Positions 61,590 to 64,000 of a stretch of 64,000 nucleotides of DNA are shown piece after piece. Numbering within the stretch: the stretch's first letter is position 1; every line of letters begins with the position of its first letter. The translations under genes were made by a program, and so were the position numbers. Below the pieces are notes generated by a model. The model ran no database searches. It had not been told where the DNA came from and worked only from the letters and a program-made list of their open reading frames with translations. Source of the DNA: Amorphophallus konjac (Eukaryota > Streptophyta > Magnoliopsida > Alismatales > Araceae); assembly GCA_022559845.1 (NCBI GenBank), contig JAHNEJ010003616.1, forward strand, positions 266,781 to 330,780, in the 5' to 3' direction.

Positions 61590-63197
61590 ATGGCTTTCCG
61601 TTATCGTGTGTTTCCTAGGTTCAAGATGTTGCCTCAAGGATGGAAGAAAGCTCGGGCTCCTCGGGAGGAGAGTGGCACTTCCTCTGCCCCAGCTGTGCTA
61701 GCTTCCGTTAACCCTGCTCCGTGTGAAGAAGTGTCTGGTGGCCGTGGTAGAGCGTTGAAGGAATTCCTGCTGTTCCACCCACCGACTTTCGGGGGTCAAT
61801 CAAATCCGGAGGCAGCTAGATCGTGGCTCGATGCCACTGTGTGTGTGTTCCAGTCGATGGAGTGCGCGGATGATGAGCGAGTCATGTTGGCTACTTATCA
61901 GCTTCAAGGTACCGCACGCACGTGGTGGACTGTAGAGTGGGAGGTTGCCTTCCGTTCCCATCCGCTTCGGCAAATCACCTGGGCTGAGTTTGTTGCTGCT
62001 TTCGAGCGTGCTTACACTCCAGCCTGTCTCAAGTTAGCGAAGATGTACCAGTTTCTGGAGCTGACACAAGGTGACATGACTGTGTTGCAGTACCGAGATA
62101 AGTTCATCGAGTTGGGCAGGTACGCGCCCCATATTTTTGCTGATGAAGCTATGAAGACTCAGCAGTTTCTGCGCGGACTGAAAGCGGAATTGAGCCTGCC
62201 GTTGTTCGCTACCCGAGTGTCTGAGTTGGATTCAGCGTACCAGGCAGCTGTTGCAGTGGAGATGGAAATGGCGAGGACTCGAGGGCTTTCTCAGGCAAGA
62301 ATGGTGCAGCCGACTGTGCAGTTTCAGCCGACTTACCAACCGTCTGTCCCAGGAGTTCCTTCTGCCGTTCCTGCTGTCAGCGGTGTTTCTTCTTTTTCCG
62401 ACTCCCACTTCTGGCAATTCAAGAATAAGAAGTCGAAGAGGAAGTTTGAGCATCCGGCGCCTTCCGATCTGATTCAGCTGTCCGTTCCTTCTGTTCGACC
62501 GCGTCAAGATTTTTTTAGTGGTCAGTAGCGTCCATGTTTGAGGTGTGGTGCCAGTCATCCAGGCGTGCCGTGTTCCTTGCCGATCGTCTATTATCGCTAT
62601 GATCAGCTGGGTCATGTGGTTCGAGACTGTCCGCTGAAGTCGACGCCGGTACAGTTTTCGCAGTTTATGCAGCCGCAGCGGCCTCAGTTTCATCTTCCTC
62701 CGCCGCCTCAACCTCAGCCGTCTTACCTACCTGCTCCAGTTCCTTCCCAGCAGTCTTCTGCAGCCAGTCGCCCTCCGGGAGGCAGGGTCACTCACATCAC
62801 TCGTGCAGAAGCTGTGGCAGCTAATCTGGTAGAAGGTACAGTTTTGATTTTCGGTCGTCTAGCTCATGTTCTTTTCGATTCTGGTGCAACTCATTCTTCT
62901 GTGTCCGAGAATTTTCTTGCTCGCATCGAGGAGCCGATGACCAAAGTGTTCTGTAATTTGCTCGTGGAGTTACCCTCTGGAGATTTCATGTCTACTCCGG
63001 TGTGCCTGGAAGATTCCCCAATTGTCGTCAGCAATCGGCCGATGCCTATGAAACTTTATGCATCGAAGTTGGCCGAATATGACGCTATTCTAGGCATGGA
63101 CTGGCTGGAATTGTATAGTGCCATGGTTGACTGCAGATACAAGCGCGATTTTATACCATGTGGGAAGCCAGCCTTTTATTTCCAAGGTATGCTTTAA
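61590..63197 (+). pseudogene. Gypsy gag-protease of the TR-GAG-like element
   Basis: The frame opens at 61590 (an in-frame ATG at 61626, MLPQGWKKARAP, may be the real start). Gag core: FLLFHPPTFGGQSNPEAARS, ECADDERVMLATYQLQGTAR, EFVAAFERAYTPACLKL and GRYAPHIFADEAMKTQQFL. A TAG at 62526 stops it just before the knuckle region, and the same frame then reads CLRCGASHPGVPC and YYRYDQLGHVVRDCP. The second motif has Y-x-x-Y where the zinc knuckle needs C-x-x-C, a double G-to-A change. Protease: LFDSGATHSSVSENFLARI with catalytic DSG, then YDAILGMDWLELYSAM, ending at a stop at 63197 where RT would follow. Particles built from such gags are thought to use enzymes from full-length relatives. Confidence 0.87.
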
Positions 63198-63252
63198 TTT
63201 TGCAGTTGCCTCCTTTCGCCTTCTATTTAAATTTCGAGGATGAAATTTCTTT

Positions 63253-63266
63253 AAGGAGGGAGGGAC
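63253..63266 (+). other. polypurine tract of the TR-GAG-like element
   Basis: AAGGAGGGAGGGAC directly before the 3' LTR, preceded by GAGGATGAAATTTCTTT as in Tekay/Del elements, which suggests the autonomous parent was of that lineage. Confidence 0.92.
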
Positions 63267-63434
63267 TGTAGCGCTTGTGCCTTAGCGGATTCTTAGCAGT
63301 TCGGATCTAGGCTTTGTCCTGATCGTTTTGGCTATTTTTGCGGATTTTTAGGCGTTCGTTTGGCATTTATCAGAATTTGTTTAAGGTTAATGGCAATTAG
63401 GGTTAAGTTTTTAAAATAATAATAATAATTTTAA

Positions 63435-63504
<70 letters not shown>

Positions 63505-64000
63505 CATCGATTTCTCTCTCCCTCACTCGTTCTCCCTCTTTCTCTCTCTCCCTCTCACGATCTCTCCACCCCCACTCTCTCGGTCTTGGTCTGGACGGCC
63601 GCGAATCGAGGCGCGGGACGTGTTGTTGGGACCGGCTCGTCGCGAGGAACGTGTAGACGCTGACCTCGTCGCGGTTCGTGGGACGTGGTGGTGAGACGGG
63701 GCGGGAGGAGCCGCGGTGACCCGTTGCTTGCATGCGGTCCAAATCCGGTTTTCGTCGCGATTAAGGTAGAGGGATGGAATCCTTGCCTCGCTAGGATCGC
63801 ATTGGCATAGCATGCACGTCCATCCGACGTCGTTTTCTTCAATTTCCATGCAAAATTCCATGTTAGTGTAATTTAGGCTAAATTCTTGAAAATCACTCCA
63901 TGGGCATTATTTTTATGTTTTGATGCATGGATTAGTTATAGAATGTTGGGGCTTGGCAGGTTTTATAGTTTTTCCATGTTTCCCCGTCGATCCGGCTCGA
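63267..64000 (+). repeat. 3' LTR of the TR-GAG-like element, cut by window edge
   Basis: Aligns with 59147 onward with few substitutions. Microsatellites are at 63440-63502. Confidence 0.95.

Larger units (their letters stand above)
59147..64000 (+). mobile_element. Non-autonomous gag-protease-only gypsy element (TR-GAG-like), right end beyond window
   Basis: LTR 59147-61476, primer site, a 1.8-kb internal region with gag and PR only, a polypurine tract, and the second LTR from 63267 to the window edge. RT, RNase H and integrase are absent: the polypurine tract lies about 55 bases after the protease stop. It is inserted in the copia-type LTR at 59146. Confidence 0.9.

Noticed and set aside
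1..64000. tRNA, rRNA or known small RNA genes
   Set aside because: None seen. The tRNA-like words TGGTATCAGAGC are primer binding sites, all placed next to LTR ends.

Overview
This window is nuclear DNA of a flowering plant, from a repeat-dense, probably heterochromatic or pericentromeric region. The support is Ty3/gypsy and Ty1/copia polyproteins of plant-only lineages, initiator-Met-type primer sites (TGGTATCAGAGC), LTRs of 1.1-3.2 kb and nested insertions with 5-bp target duplications. The species cannot be named from sequence. I found no intact host gene, no tRNA or rRNA gene and no CRISPR. Nearly every base belongs to an LTR retrotransposon.

Layout from left to right: (1) 1-~4208, minus strand: the 5' half of a Tat-lineage gypsy element (LTR, primer site, gag-PR-RT), cut by the window edge, with its RT active site destroyed. 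(2) ~4209-4330: a scrap of copia LTR. (3) 4331-27601, minus strand: Tekay/Del-like chromovirus 1, split by two later insertions. These are element A (6911-14560, TSD GCTTC) and a SIRE/Maximus-like copia element without pol (17078-26649). (4) 27602-33324, minus strand: the 5' half of a second Tekay-like element, with a 3.2-kb LTR, gag, PR and part of RT. (5) 33325-56888: a Tat-lineage gypsy element (plus strand) arranged as internal-LTR-internal-LTR. Its right LTR is split by element B (49001-56032, TSD GACGC), a relative of A. (6) 56889-57456: spacer and a Myb/SANT-like gene fragment. (7) 57457-59146: a truncated copia-type LTR. (8) 59147-64000: a non-autonomous gag-protease-only (TR-GAG-like) gypsy element, cut by the window edge.

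Two things stand out. First, the Tat element in region 5 carries two multi-exon genes on its antisense strand, between integrase and the 3' LTR. Both encode plant-mobile-domain-like proteins, here called alpha and beta. Their exons are joined by canonical phase-0 introns, and the exon plan of alpha is conserved in two diverged copies. A palindromic GGGCGGCC module recurs in the LTR, upstream of alpha, between the two genes and inside beta's first intron. Second, A and B are sister non-autonomous elements with LTRs of about 2.3-2.4 kb. Each encodes one long open frame (860 and 762 codons) with no RT, RNase H or integrase core. The two proteins share an unrecognised central domain (WQ..LT.ML, GSI.SI, DPFDPYKW), a repeated H-x-R-x-T-x-G-C-P-G-P-P motif, and a C-terminal integrase GPY/F plus chromodomain-like tail. 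Their N-termini differ: A is protease-like and B is gag-like.

A further theme is that most LTR families here carry their own short, often palindromic motif repeated many times. Examples are GGTGTCGACACC in the copia element, GCGTCC/GGCGCT in Tekay 2, GTAACG/CGTCAC in the TR-GAG element, GGTGCA in the solo copia LTR and GGGCGGCC in Tat. The nesting gives a relative history: the Tat array is oldest, then Tekay 2, then Tekay 1 and its guests. Element A looks youngest, since its LTRs are almost identical by eye.
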